From Candidatus Margulisiibacteriota bacterium (GTDB lineage: Bacteria; Margulisbacteria; Riflemargulisbacteria; GWF2-39-127): 64,000 bases of DNA. The notes beneath the pieces are model-generated. The model was given only the letters and a program-made list of their open reading frames with translations. It ran no database searches and had not been told where the DNA came from. Below, piece after piece: positions 22,479 to 31,339 of the stretch. The DNA is taken from NCBI GenBank assembly GCA_003242895.1, contig QKMY01000053.1, positions 48,089 through 112,088 on the forward strand, given 5' to 3'. Both the position numbers and the translations under genes were made by a program. Position 1 is the first letter of the stretch, and the number at the start of each line of letters is the position of its first letter.

Positions 22479-23858
22479 TTAATTCCGATTTGCCCTGCGA
22501 ACAGGTCTGTTTTTTTGCGGCAGGCTTTTTTGTTCATTGGGCTCAGCGGTTTTATTGGTAGATAACGAATAGCCTACGACAATTAATCCGGCAAAGGTAT
22601 TGAACAGAAAGTAGATAGGTGTCTGCCGGTATACATATTCGAGCCAGTTCTGCATTCCGAGCGTTATGAAACTGCAGGTGATACCGAGAACCATACTAGA
22701 TGAAAGGCTTTGCTTTCGCGTCAGGACCGTTCTGATACCTAAGAAAATGAATCTTCCCCAGATGACAATAAACAAGATAAAGGTAAATATGCCTCCTTCT
22801 GATATGGTGAGATAGAAGATGTTGTGAGCTGGGGTACCATTATCACAATACATGGCTGTTCTCGGTCCGTACACCGTGAGTGTCGAATCAGAAAAATTAT
22901 TCAGGCCTACACCAAAAAAAGGATAATCCTGTATCATTAGTTTTGCTACTTGTTTATATTCTTTTCTACTTTCGCCGGAAGATTCCGGTGCGTTAATGAA
23001 CCGGTCGATGATACCGTGGGAAGCTTTTATTGATAGGAGAAGTCCTAAGAACAATATGACCATTAAAGTAGTAACTTTTCGAGTTGTTATACGTTTGTAA
23101 AATGAACCGATGAGTATTAATACCAATGCTACCGGTAAGGTGAATATTGCGCCCCGGGAAAAAGATAAAACAACGCATATTGCTCCGGCAATAGATGCCA
23201 GTCCATAGTAGAGATATCTGTTTTTAATTTTTTCATTATAATCAACTGCGATTGCCATAAGTACGGCAATTACCATGTTCGCGTAACTTCCCAGGGTATT
23301 TGAATGGGGCATTGTTCCTGCAATACGGTACATTCCGTCCAGGTAGTGCTGCTTGAGACCGATGAAAGCTTCATAGAACATAATACTCATCAGGGCATTT
23401 ATTGCTATCCTGAAGTCACTTTCATCTTTTACGTAATTCACGATAATGAAATATACGTAGGCGCCCCGAATCCATTTATGCAGTTCAAAGAATCCATAGA
23501 TTTTTGGGGAGCCGAGAAGTACAGAACATAAGCCGAGGAAGAGGAGCGCTAGCATGAAAGGGAAATTATAGGGTATGAACGTAAATTTTTTCTTGTGTCT
23601 AGGCGATATTAAACATACACCTAGGAGGATAATACCTATTAAATCAAGGACCGTAACCTCAAATCCTCTGGTTGTGCCTCTGTACCATTCCATTGACATA
23701 AAGTTAATGTCGAACCAGGGAAAAGCAGAGGCTGTCAGAAATATCATCATAAAAAACAAAAAGCGTTCAAATTTTCTATAGTTGATTGCTAAGTAGATCC
23801 CTATAGGGCATCCGAGCAAGGCAATAAACCAGAAAATAAGAAACTTGTATTCACTCAT
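22479..23858 (-). CDS. O-antigen ligase/polymerase family membrane protein
   Basis: A 459-residue integral membrane protein with ten or more hydrophobic spans, of the Wzy/WaaL O-antigen ligase family. The signature Wzy_C region has a large periplasmic loop with GVGLNNFSDSTLTVYGPR and AHNIFYLTISEGGIFTFILF, where WaaL-type proteins keep an Arg and a His. It would join or polymerise lipid-linked repeat units at the periplasmic face. It lies between the uridine-kinase-like fusion (10 bases upstream) and a GT4. Whether it is a ligase or a polymerase cannot be told from sequence. Confidence 0.87.
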   Translation of the reverse strand: MSEYKFLIFWFIALLGCPIGIYLAINYRKFERFLFFMMIFLTASAFPWFDINFMSMEWYRGTTRGFEVTVLDLIGIILLGVCLISPRHKKKFTFIPYNFPFMLALLFLGLCSVLLGSPKIYGFFELHKWIRGAYVYFIIVNYVKDESDFRIAINALMSIMFYEAFIGLKQHYLDGMYRIAGTMPHSNTLGSYANMVIAVLMAIAVDYNEKIKNRYLYYGLASIAGAICVVLSFSRGAIFTLPVALVLILIGSFYKRITTRKVTTLMVILFLGLLLSIKASHGIIDRFINAPESSGESRKEYKQVAKLMIQDYPFFGVGLNNFSDSTLTVYGPRTAMYCDNGTPAHNIFYLTISEGGIFTFILFIVIWGRFIFLGIRTVLTRKQSLSSSMVLGITCSFITLGMQNWLEYVYRQTPIYFLFNTFAGLIVVGYSLSTNKTAEPNEQKSLPQKNRPVRRANRN

Positions 23859-23867
23859 TAGAATCCC

Positions 23868-24914
23868 TTAAAAGTAACCGTAATAAAAGGTCCAGTAAAG
23901 ATAAATACTAATAATAATAAAGGTATAAATACCGAGTTCGAGATACACGTACCTTCTAATAATTGAGTTAACCTGCTTGATATCAAAAAGAGTTCTTTTT
24001 ATCAGGTAAACAGCTACAAAAAATAGCGTGATGTAAACAAAGGGAAACTGGTAAGAAGCAAGATAATTTCTTACAAATTGTGGCCATGGACCGTCAACAA
24101 GCCAGACCTCGTGGCTTTCTCTCAACAGCACAAGTGTAGAATGAAAAGCTATGATGAGGAGCAGCACATACCTAGAGACAATATTCTTTAGAGTATCCCG
24201 GTAGACTCCGCGAAAAACGGTAAAGGACCTTATAAAAAATAATCTTATAGAGGGTACTATCCCTCCTCTGCTACCCAATTCCTGCGTAGTATAGTATAGT
24301 TTGATTTGCTTAACTGTGTTCCTTAGTGCCTGTTGATTAGAAACGTTGAAGTCGATAACAATGTCTGCATATCGTTTGGTAGGGCTTATATGCTTGTTAT
24401 GCATTGACCGGACTGTAGCCATATACTGGTTAATTACCGAATCTGTTGATTGTCCCCGTTCTTGTTTGTCTCGGCGTATTCTTCTAATAAGCCGGACATC
24501 GTCATCGGCATCGATGTATATTTTGAGGTCGAGTTCATCTCTGAGCCGGCGATTAAGCAGAAAAAGGAGCCCTTCGATAATAATGTATTTTTGCGGGCGT
24601 ACTGTTATCGATTTTTTTGTTCTTGAATGGGTTTTGAAATCATAAACCGGTTGGGCTATTGTCAGTCCATTACGCAGGTCCTTTATGTGTTGGATAAGAA
24701 GCTCGAAATCAATTGCATCCGGTTGATCAAAATTATGCGATTCAGCTTCTTCCGAGGATAACTGTGACTGATCTTTATAGTAAGCATCAGCGGTGAGGAT
24801 GATAGCTTCGCCGGACCCCAAAGATTTTAACAATTCTTGAGCGAATAAAGATTTTCCGCTGCCTGATCCTCCGTAGACTCCAATAAAACACGATAGATTC
24901 CTCTGATTATTCAT
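23868..24914 (-). CDS. Uridine kinase-like protein fused to a C-terminal membrane domain
   Basis: 348 residues. Residues 1-205 match uridine/cytidine kinase (Udk) and phosphoribulokinase-type P-loop kinases: Walker A GVYGGSGSGKS, LTADAYYKDQSQL, HNFDQPDAIDFELL, KYIIIEGLLFLL, RRIRRDKQERGQS and ISPTKRYADIVI. From about residue 225 the protein continues into a hydrophobic domain with three predicted spans (YVLLLIIAFHSTLVLL, FPFVYITLFFVAVYLI, LGIYTFIIISIYLYW). Ordinary Udk is soluble and about 210 residues. The gene overlaps the flippase gene by four bases and lies in a glycan locus. A membrane-bound kinase acting on a polyprenol, sugar or nucleoside is possible; the substrate is unknown. Confidence 0.82.
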   Translation of the reverse strand: MNNQRNLSCFIGVYGGSGSGKSLFAQELLKSLGSGEAIILTADAYYKDQSQLSSEEAESHNFDQPDAIDFELLIQHIKDLRNGLTIAQPVYDFKTHSRTKKSITVRPQKYIIIEGLLFLLNRRLRDELDLKIYIDADDDVRLIRRIRRDKQERGQSTDSVINQYMATVRSMHNKHISPTKRYADIVIDFNVSNQQALRNTVKQIKLYYTTQELGSRGGIVPSIRLFFIRSFTVFRGVYRDTLKNIVSRYVLLLIIAFHSTLVLLRESHEVWLVDGPWPQFVRNYLASYQFPFVYITLFFVAVYLIKRTLFDIKQVNSIIRRYVYLELGIYTFIIISIYLYWTFYYGYF

Positions 24915-26461
24915 AATCCTGACCTCACTAAATTTGGAAGTAATTTTTCTTTAATATAATTATGCAACTGGGCTTTTTCCCATTTATGTGCACCTATTAT
25001 ATAATATAAGATTAAATACGTGATACTTACAAGAGATGAGTATAAGAACAGGAGAAATATAGTATCCGGGTAATGAAACCGATAGAGCTGATAGGCAATC
25101 AAGATCACAATCATCCCGATGGCTATTGCGCTGCCAAAAGATTCTTTGACGTATTTCCATAGGCTCACGTTCGCGAATTTGCAGGCTTTTGGTACATTAT
25201 AAACGAAGGCTAAGACTGCATTGGGAATGATTGTGCCGATTGCCACGCCGATGATACCTATGTAACGGATAAGAATGATGCTTAATAGAAGATTAGCAGT
25301 GCATTCGATAATGGCAACTTTTGTGAGACTTTTGTGTTCATTACTCATTATCAGCACCTGGACCGAGCTGCTTCTTAATATTACCATGATAAACATTGAT
25401 ACGAGCAAGATTGCAGAACATATTGCCGCAGTATGGTCAGAAAGCTTGAGCCAAATAAACAGGATAGGCTTGATATACACTAACAAGGGAATTAGTATAA
25501 GTGTCGATATGGCTGTCAGTAATCGGTTTGATTGAATCATGATTTCCGCCAGCTTTTCTTTCTGGTTTGATGTGTATAGCTTTGCGGCAACTGGACCTAA
25601 ATTGTCCAGAAATTGCGTAGAAAAATATTTGTAGGTATCTGAAATCCTGGCCGCAATTTGATAGAGCGCTACGAATGCGACTGACGAAAATACTGAGATT
25701 ACTATCTGGTCTGTCTTAAAAATAATCATGTTAGAAAATATTATGAGGTAGGCAAATAACGAAAAACTCATTATATCTTTGATTAAGTGTCGATTGTAAT
25801 GCTTTAGGCTGATCTTTAACTGAGGAATGCTCTTGTAACAGAAGTAACCCATAACAAGGTTCGTAAGCAAGCTTGTTGTTACTGAAACTATGGTCATTCC
25901 CTTTAACGAAAATCCGGAATAAATAACCGCGATCATTAATACAAAATTAATTATCAAAAAAGTGAGTTGTATGATATTTCGCAGGTTAATTTTCTGGAGT
26001 CCCCTTAAGATTTCTGCAAAGAAACCAAAGGGAAAAACGACGGCAGTCCCGATACCGAACATGAGGCATATGGTTTTGTAGTAGTGCATATTATCGGTGT
26101 TTTGAAAATTAAATATATTATTAAGAAAATAGGAGAGGATAACTGTCACGATGACTATTAATAAGGACATAAGGCAGTAATTAAAGAAAAATGTACTGAT
26201 AAGCTGGTTATATTCGTCCCAATTATGGTTTATTGTCAGTTCACTGGTGTATTTTTGGATAGTAGTGCCAAAGCCAAAATCAAGCAACAGGGAATAGCCG
26301 AAGACTGACCATAAGAGTGCCCAGAAACCGTATTCTTCCCTGGTAATTCCTAGAAATATTGTTCTAGCCAGAAATAGCATTATAAGAATTTTTATTATAA
26401 TAGTAATGTAATTAGAAATCGTATTGATGATCATCTTTTTTCTAAGGCCAAGTTTTTCCAT
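24911..26461 (-). CDS. Oligosaccharide flippase (Wzx/MATE-like)
   Basis: A 516-residue polysaccharide biosynthesis protein of the MOP superfamily with about 12 to 14 hydrophobic spans. It begins with a charged stretch, then TISNYITIIIKILIMLFLARTI, followed by FGFGTTIQKYTS, a typical Wzx-like N-terminal pattern. Wzx proteins move undecaprenyl-linked repeat units to the outer leaflet. The gene starts after a 457-base gap and overlaps the kinase-membrane fusion by four bases (ATGA). Together with the Wzy-like and Wzc/Wza-like genes it points to a Wzx/Wzy-dependent pathway. Confidence 0.9.
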   Translation of the reverse strand: MEKLGLRKKMIINTISNYITIIIKILIMLFLARTIFLGITREEYGFWALLWSVFGYSLLLDFGFGTTIQKYTSELTINHNWDEYNQLISTFFFNYCLMSLLIVIVTVILSYFLNNIFNFQNTDNMHYYKTICLMFGIGTAVVFPFGFFAEILRGLQKINLRNIIQLTFLIINFVLMIAVIYSGFSLKGMTIVSVTTSLLTNLVMGYFCYKSIPQLKISLKHYNRHLIKDIMSFSLFAYLIIFSNMIIFKTDQIVISVFSSVAFVALYQIAARISDTYKYFSTQFLDNLGPVAAKLYTSNQKEKLAEIMIQSNRLLTAISTLILIPLLVYIKPILFIWLKLSDHTAAICSAILLVSMFIMVILRSSSVQVLIMSNEHKSLTKVAIIECTANLLLSIILIRYIGIIGVAIGTIIPNAVLAFVYNVPKACKFANVSLWKYVKESFGSAIAIGMIVILIAYQLYRFHYPDTIFLLFLYSSLVSITYLILYYIIGAHKWEKAQLHNYIKEKLLPNLVRSGL

Positions 26462-26918
26462 ATAATAACTAATTGAATCCTTTCGATATGTGTCCCGGGA
26501 GGAGAGCGGAATTGAGCTTTTGTTTCCCTATTATAATGATACCAATATTTGGGCTTACACCAAATTCTTTGGTATTATCTGGAATCGTGATTGGAAAAGG
26601 TTGTGCAAGATTTTGACCTTAATGTTAATTATTGAGGAAATTACGTGCTAAATAATAATAGGCTTTGTGAAAAGCCTATTATTATGTGATGTATATGTTT
26701 TTATCAATATTTGCCGTTTTTTGGTTCTACAAGGTTACGAGTTGAACCCTGGTTGTAATTATTTTCTTCAGTATTATGTGAAAGATTATCATTATTTAGA
26801 CCAATATTTTATAAACATTGTTTTCATCTCCCTTTTATTTTGTTTGCTCGATACTTATCTTCTTGCTTCTAACTCTATATCGAAAATCTGCGGATAAAAG
26901 TTGTATGAAATTTAGCTG
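26462..26918. other. 457-base gap with a 13-bp hairpin (26654-26683)
   Basis: No convincing gene lies here; the frames open in it are AT-rich and without family resemblance. The one clear structure is a perfect 13-bp stem, 26654-26666 with 26671-26683, and a four-base loop GTGA. There is no long T-run directly after it on either strand. It separates the export genes (26919-32170) from the assembly genes (9774-26461), both leftward, so it may be a terminator or a processing/stability site between two operons. The flippase promoter should also lie in this gap. Confidence 0.6.
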
Positions 26919-28010
26919 TTATTTCGTTTCCGGTTCAGGTACGGCGTTAAACAGTTTGGTGTTGTCAGCTGTAGCGAATGCTTGTACGAAGGTTGTAATA
27001 ACTGTTTTTGTTGCTTCTTCGAGAGAGTAGAATGTCCGTCTGGGTATATAGACAATATCTTTTGATTCCAAGACAAAATCCATAATTTCTCCATTAATGA
27101 TCTTCTCGGTATTTACTCTATAGACTACCGGTTGAGTTAATGATCCCCGGAGTACAATGATTGAATCTTTCTGTGCTTTATTATTGAATCCCTTCGCAAG
27201 GACTACAGCCTGGATTAACGATAAGCTATCTGCGTATTCGTAATATCCCGGGGCATTAACTTCGCCAAGAAGTGTAATTTCATTGATATGTGATTCAGGA
27301 ATATAAAGATAGTCACCAGCTTGAAGCGAAATATTTTCTTTCATGGAACCTTCATGGAGTAGTTTTTTGAAGTTGACCGGGACATATGATTTGTTGCGAA
27401 GTAAAAAGGCATGGTCGAGATCTGCCAGCTGAACGGTATTTTCTCTTAGCAACCCGGTTTTTAAGCCGTTCGCCATCGCAATTGCGTCCAAAACACAGAT
27501 TGTTCCGGTGAGCTGATAAGTTCCAGGATTGCTGAGTGCGCCCATAATTGAGAACCGCCGGCTTTTTAATTCGACGGGGAGGATATTAACGATCGGGTCG
27601 CGAAGTGATAGCCCGATTAATGATTGAAGCTCTTGTTTTAATTGGGGTATGGTTTTCCCTGCTGCTTTGACACTGCCGGCAAACATATAGGATATCGAGC
27701 CGCTTGGATCGATTGTTATCATTTTGTCCGAATCTTCTCTATTATATATCGATATTTCAATAATATCTCCGGCATTTAAGGCATATAACCCGGATTCGTG
27801 ATTTTTTATGTCAGTATTAGGCTCTTTCGGGTCCGGTAATGATCGATTATTCAGTTTGATGACTCCCGGAGAGATTTCTTTTGATTCAGTGCTTAGTGAA
27901 GGCGAGACATTTGGTGTTGCAATAAGGATGGTTGCTGATAATGAACCTGGCAGAGTTATTAATCCTATGAGTATGCCCGTATATATGTACAAAAAGCGAA
28001 ATGTTTTCAT
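26919..28010 (-). CDS. Polysaccharide export protein (Wza-like, SLBB)
   Basis: 363 residues with an N-terminal signal peptide (hydrophobic stretch LYIYTGILIGLITLPGSLSA). Poly_export domain: ALNAGDIIEISIYNREDSDKMITIDPSGSISYMFAGSVKAAGKTI. Two SLBB-type beta-grasp regions follow: FSIMGALSNPGTYQLTG and ITLLGEVNAPGYYEYAD. No lipobox Cys is obvious, unlike its neighbour. Such proteins form the outer-membrane or periplasmic conduit for exported polysaccharide. It overlaps the upstream paralogue by four bases (28007-28010); the pair may form a mixed ring or act at different levels. Confidence 0.9.
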   Translation of the reverse strand: MKTFRFLYIYTGILIGLITLPGSLSATILIATPNVSPSLSTESKEISPGVIKLNNRSLPDPKEPNTDIKNHESGLYALNAGDIIEISIYNREDSDKMITIDPSGSISYMFAGSVKAAGKTIPQLKQELQSLIGLSLRDPIVNILPVELKSRRFSIMGALSNPGTYQLTGTICVLDAIAMANGLKTGLLRENTVQLADLDHAFLLRNKSYVPVNFKKLLHEGSMKENISLQAGDYLYIPESHINEITLLGEVNAPGYYEYADSLSLIQAVVLAKGFNNKAQKDSIIVLRGSLTQPVVYRVNTEKIINGEIMDFVLESKDIVYIPRRTFYSLEEATKTVITTFVQAFATADNTKLFNAVPEPETK

Positions 28011-29074
28011 TTATTTACTCCGTACATGACTTTCAGTGAATCGAATGAATAGGTGGCTGTTTTTGTCGAGAATGCTGTTATGTAAGCTTTGGTGACAATA
28101 TCAATAAGTTCATCGAAATCAAAGGATTTTTCCGGTATATAAATAATGTCTTTTGGCTGGAGCAGTATATCGGTTGATCTGGCTTCAAGAATATTGTTTA
28201 CATTAACAACGGTTATTTCCGGTTTGCTTAATGACCCATGTAAGATGATGACGGAGTCGGTATACGGTTTGTTTTTTGCATAGTTGATCCTGGTAAGGCC
28301 TGCTAAGGCTTTGATCAGTGTCAGCCCTTTCTTGTAGTGCATAGTACGGGGAAAATCGATTTGTCCGAGAATGTATATATCGGAGTTCGTGATCTCGGGA
28401 AGATAGATGAAGTCGCCGGCTTCTACGTAAATGTTCTGGCTGTGATCACCTTCTTTGAGAAGTTTTTCGAAATTGACCGGAATTATATTTTCTCCTTTGC
28501 GTGCAATAAATGCATGGTCAAAGTCAACCGGGTAATTTTCGTTGAGTTGGGTATGGGTAATACCTCCGGCAGATGCAATAGCGTCGAGCAGGTTTACTCC
28601 TGGTTTTAGTTCGTAGAGCCCTGGTTTGGTGACATGACCGAGTATTGTATATTTTTGGCTTGGCAGCTGGTTGGCGACGATGCTTATCTGCGGATAGTAC
28701 AGGTAGTGAGATAGTTTGTCCTGGACTTCTTTTGCCACGTCTTCGATAGTTCTTCCCGCGGCCTGGATTGGATCGATGAGTAAATAATAGAGTTTTCCAT
28801 CCGGCGCTATAGGGATGCTTTTTCGTTGAAGGTCCTTGTTGTTGAAGACAGTAATTTCTATGATATCGCCTGGCGTTAGCAGATATGGCCTTGATTCTTT
28901 TATAAGATATTTTGCCGGTAGGATTTTAGGCTTTATGGTTACGAAGTATGTGCCTTCCGGTACGAGGGAGGGCAATCCTGCATTTGAGCTTATAGAAGAG
29001 GTACAGGCGCTTAATGATAGGGAGCTAAGTACGATTACTGATAATGTGATAATTGGTTTCAATTTTTTTTTCAT
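28007..29074 (-). CDS. Polysaccharide export lipoprotein (Wza-like, SLBB)
   Basis: 355 residues, lipoprotein signal with LSACTSS (Cys about 24). The Poly_export domain is recognised by LLTPGDIIEITVFNNKDLQRKSIPIAPDGKLYYLL and two SLBB regions by YTILGHVTKPGLYELKPG and IYILGQIDFPRTMHYKKG. A final segment (LQPKDIIYIPEKSFD) matches the closing part of the second SLBB domain. It is a paralogue of the following gene in the operon and should form the lipid-anchored outer-membrane channel. It starts one base after the stop of the Wzc-like gene. Confidence 0.92.
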   Translation of the reverse strand: MKKKLKPIITLSVIVLSSLSLSACTSSISSNAGLPSLVPEGTYFVTIKPKILPAKYLIKESRPYLLTPGDIIEITVFNNKDLQRKSIPIAPDGKLYYLLIDPIQAAGRTIEDVAKEVQDKLSHYLYYPQISIVANQLPSQKYTILGHVTKPGLYELKPGVNLLDAIASAGGITHTQLNENYPVDFDHAFIARKGENIIPVNFEKLLKEGDHSQNIYVEAGDFIYLPEITNSDIYILGQIDFPRTMHYKKGLTLIKALAGLTRINYAKNKPYTDSVIILHGSLSKPEITVVNVNNILEARSTDILLQPKDIIYIPEKSFDFDELIDIVTKAYITAFSTKTATYSFDSLKVMYGVNK

Positions 29075-29075
29075 G

Positions 29076-31337
29076 TTAACTAATGAACTCGTCCGGCATT
29101 TTATTTAACACAAAACCGTTAACCTTAAGTTTGACGTGGGATAGAGCTTCCAACGCCTGGGTTATTTGACCTCTTGCCAGCAGGTTGCTTTCTACGACAA
29201 ACACAATCGAATCGGCAATTTTCTGTACCATAGGCAGGTCCGGTGCTTGTAAAACCGCGGGTGCATCAATAACCACAAACTCATATTGGTATTCCAGTAA
29301 GTTAAGGAATTCCTGCATTTGATGGGAGTCCAGGCAATCGAGATAGCTATCCCAGTTGTCTCCCATCCTGATATAACTAAGTCCTTGATTTATGGTGGGT
29401 TGCGGAAGTTTATCAAATAAGCTGTTATTAACTAAAAAGTCATTTAATTGTATCATGTTTTCTGTTTGAACAACGCCAAGGTATTCTTCGACAGTGTTAT
29501 TCGGACATAGATTAAGATAAACTACATTCTGTGATCTTTTCGTTAAGTATTTGACCAGGTTGAGGCACATTGTTGTTTTTCCCTCGCCTTCTTCCGCACT
29601 GGTCACGAATACCGAGTGTATCGGTTTTTTGTTGGCTTTGTTCATATGGCTTATTAGTTTTCTGAATATCTCCTGATAAGAGTTGTCATCAAACGAGCAG
29701 AGGTCGACCATTTGCGGCTGGCTTAATTTTTCGATTTCGAGAAATACCGGGATTTCGTATATCATCTCAAGTTCTTTTTTTGTTCCGACTTTGAAACTGA
29801 TGAGGACAATTATTATCGCAGTGCCAAATCCGGCGAACACAGCTGACATTAAGGATGCAAGTATAATTATAATATTAAACTTTTTTTTAGGTTGGGATTC
29901 CGGGCTCATCGCGTAGGATGCGATCTGGAAATTGCTGAGCCCTCCGTCCTTAACCAGTTTAGCTTCTTCTATCATTCCGGTGAAATGATTGTACCTTGCT
30001 TCAATGGCTGTTTTCTCTCTGATCATATTGTTGTAATCGACTTCTTTTTGCGGCAGATCCAGAAGTTCACGGTTCAGTTCAATGCGGGAGTTTTTTAACT
30101 GGCTTAATTTTATTTCAAGGTCTTTTTGTTTCTTTCTCATTGTTATCATTGATACATTGAAAGCACTGGTGCTGATTTTTTTTCTTAAGCTATATACTTG
30201 TTGTTCGAGATTGATGACTTTCGGGTTTTTGTCGGTATATTCCATTTTTGCATTTGCTAAACTGGCTTCGAGATTTAATAATTGTATTTTGAGCGGATTA
30301 CTTTCCATGAGTTTTTCGAGGAGTTGTTCAGGATCATGTTTTAAGAGGTAGTTTGTGCTTTCGATCTCACTTAAGAGGTTGTTCAATTCAAGTTTTGTGT
30401 CCTCATATTCAACTTCCAGCTCTGATAACCGGCGAAGGTTAACTTCTTGTTGAACAGAAAGGTTAACGATATTGCTCTCTCTGGAAAAAGAGAGTATTTT
30501 GCCCTGTATCTCTGTCAGGTTTTCTTTTTCTATATTTGATTTTTCTCCGTAGTATTTGAGGTATTTGTCTGCTTCGGAGGAATACATGTTCATATTTGCC
30601 TCAAGTGCGGCATCGGCAATGGCATTAACGATTTTGGCGGCACGTAACGGGTCGACATCTGTTGCCGTTATTTCTATGGTATTTGATTGTCTCGGCGTGC
30701 TTGTCTTTACCATTCCGATAAGCTGCCACTGTGATATTTTGAGATTTAATTTCGCAATGACTTTTTGCATGGTTGCTACGGTAATGATCGTGTTGGACAA
30801 TGTTCCTATGCTATACGGCTGTATCTTTATATGTGCTACATCACCGATACCTATTGCTTCTGAGTCGGTTTTTTGCAGGAGTACGGCTGTTGCTGAATAT
30901 TTCGTTTTAATGACAACAGAAAGCAATCCGAAAGTAATTAAGAAAATAACGATCATTATAGCTATTATTAACGATTTCTTTTTCCAGATATCTTTTGCAA
31001 TGCGGTGTACGTCGAGTTTGATTTTAATTGCGGGTTCTTCAGCATCTTTTTCAGGTTCTTCTCCCGGTTTGTAAACGTAGTCAGCTGCTGGGTCGTACAT
31101 CTTGTTGATTTGATCGATGAGCTCCGGGGTGAATTTGATAGTCGGTTTTTTGTCCTGGACCATGCTTTCAAGATTTTCAATTGCCGGGGTGTCTGAGATT
31201 ATCATGTCATTATCAATGTTATAGGAATTGTCATCAATTATTGTCGGTTCATCTTCGATTAACGCGGAACCAGCCGACGATTTTTTATCTCTCATTTTTT
31301 TTAGTTGATCTTTGATGTTGAAATCAGAATTAGGCAT
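29076..31337 (-). CDS. Wzc/GumC-like chain-length protein with degenerate BY-kinase domain
   Basis: 753 residues. A hydrophilic N-terminus of about 125 residues is followed by membrane span 1 (LIIAIMIVIFLITFGLLSVV), a Wzz periplasmic region with long coiled coils (about 260-430), the GNVR-like part, and span 2 (IIIILASLMSAVFAGFGTAIIIVL). The C-terminal domain is MinD/BY-kinase-like: Walker A in TSAEEGEGKTTMCLNL and Walker B in FVVIDAPAV. The Walker A' strand, normally LLIDADxR, reads VVYLNLCPNN, so its Asp residues are missing, and there is no C-terminal tyrosine cluster. The tyrosine-kinase activity may therefore be lost or altered. It lies two bases after the ExeA-like ATPase gene. Confidence 0.88.
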   Translation of the reverse strand: MPNSDFNIKDQLKKMRDKKSSAGSALIEDEPTIIDDNSYNIDNDMIISDTPAIENLESMVQDKKPTIKFTPELIDQINKMYDPAADYVYKPGEEPEKDAEEPAIKIKLDVHRIAKDIWKKKSLIIAIMIVIFLITFGLLSVVIKTKYSATAVLLQKTDSEAIGIGDVAHIKIQPYSIGTLSNTIITVATMQKVIAKLNLKISQWQLIGMVKTSTPRQSNTIEITATDVDPLRAAKIVNAIADAALEANMNMYSSEADKYLKYYGEKSNIEKENLTEIQGKILSFSRESNIVNLSVQQEVNLRRLSELEVEYEDTKLELNNLLSEIESTNYLLKHDPEQLLEKLMESNPLKIQLLNLEASLANAKMEYTDKNPKVINLEQQVYSLRKKISTSAFNVSMITMRKKQKDLEIKLSQLKNSRIELNRELLDLPQKEVDYNNMIREKTAIEARYNHFTGMIEEAKLVKDGGLSNFQIASYAMSPESQPKKKFNIIIILASLMSAVFAGFGTAIIIVLISFKVGTKKELEMIYEIPVFLEIEKLSQPQMVDLCSFDDNSYQEIFRKLISHMNKANKKPIHSVFVTSAEEGEGKTTMCLNLVKYLTKRSQNVVYLNLCPNNTVEEYLGVVQTENMIQLNDFLVNNSLFDKLPQPTINQGLSYIRMGDNWDSYLDCLDSHQMQEFLNLLEYQYEFVVIDAPAVLQAPDLPMVQKIADSIVFVVESNLLARGQITQALEALSHVKLKVNGFVLNKMPDEFIS

Positions 31338-31339
31338 TC

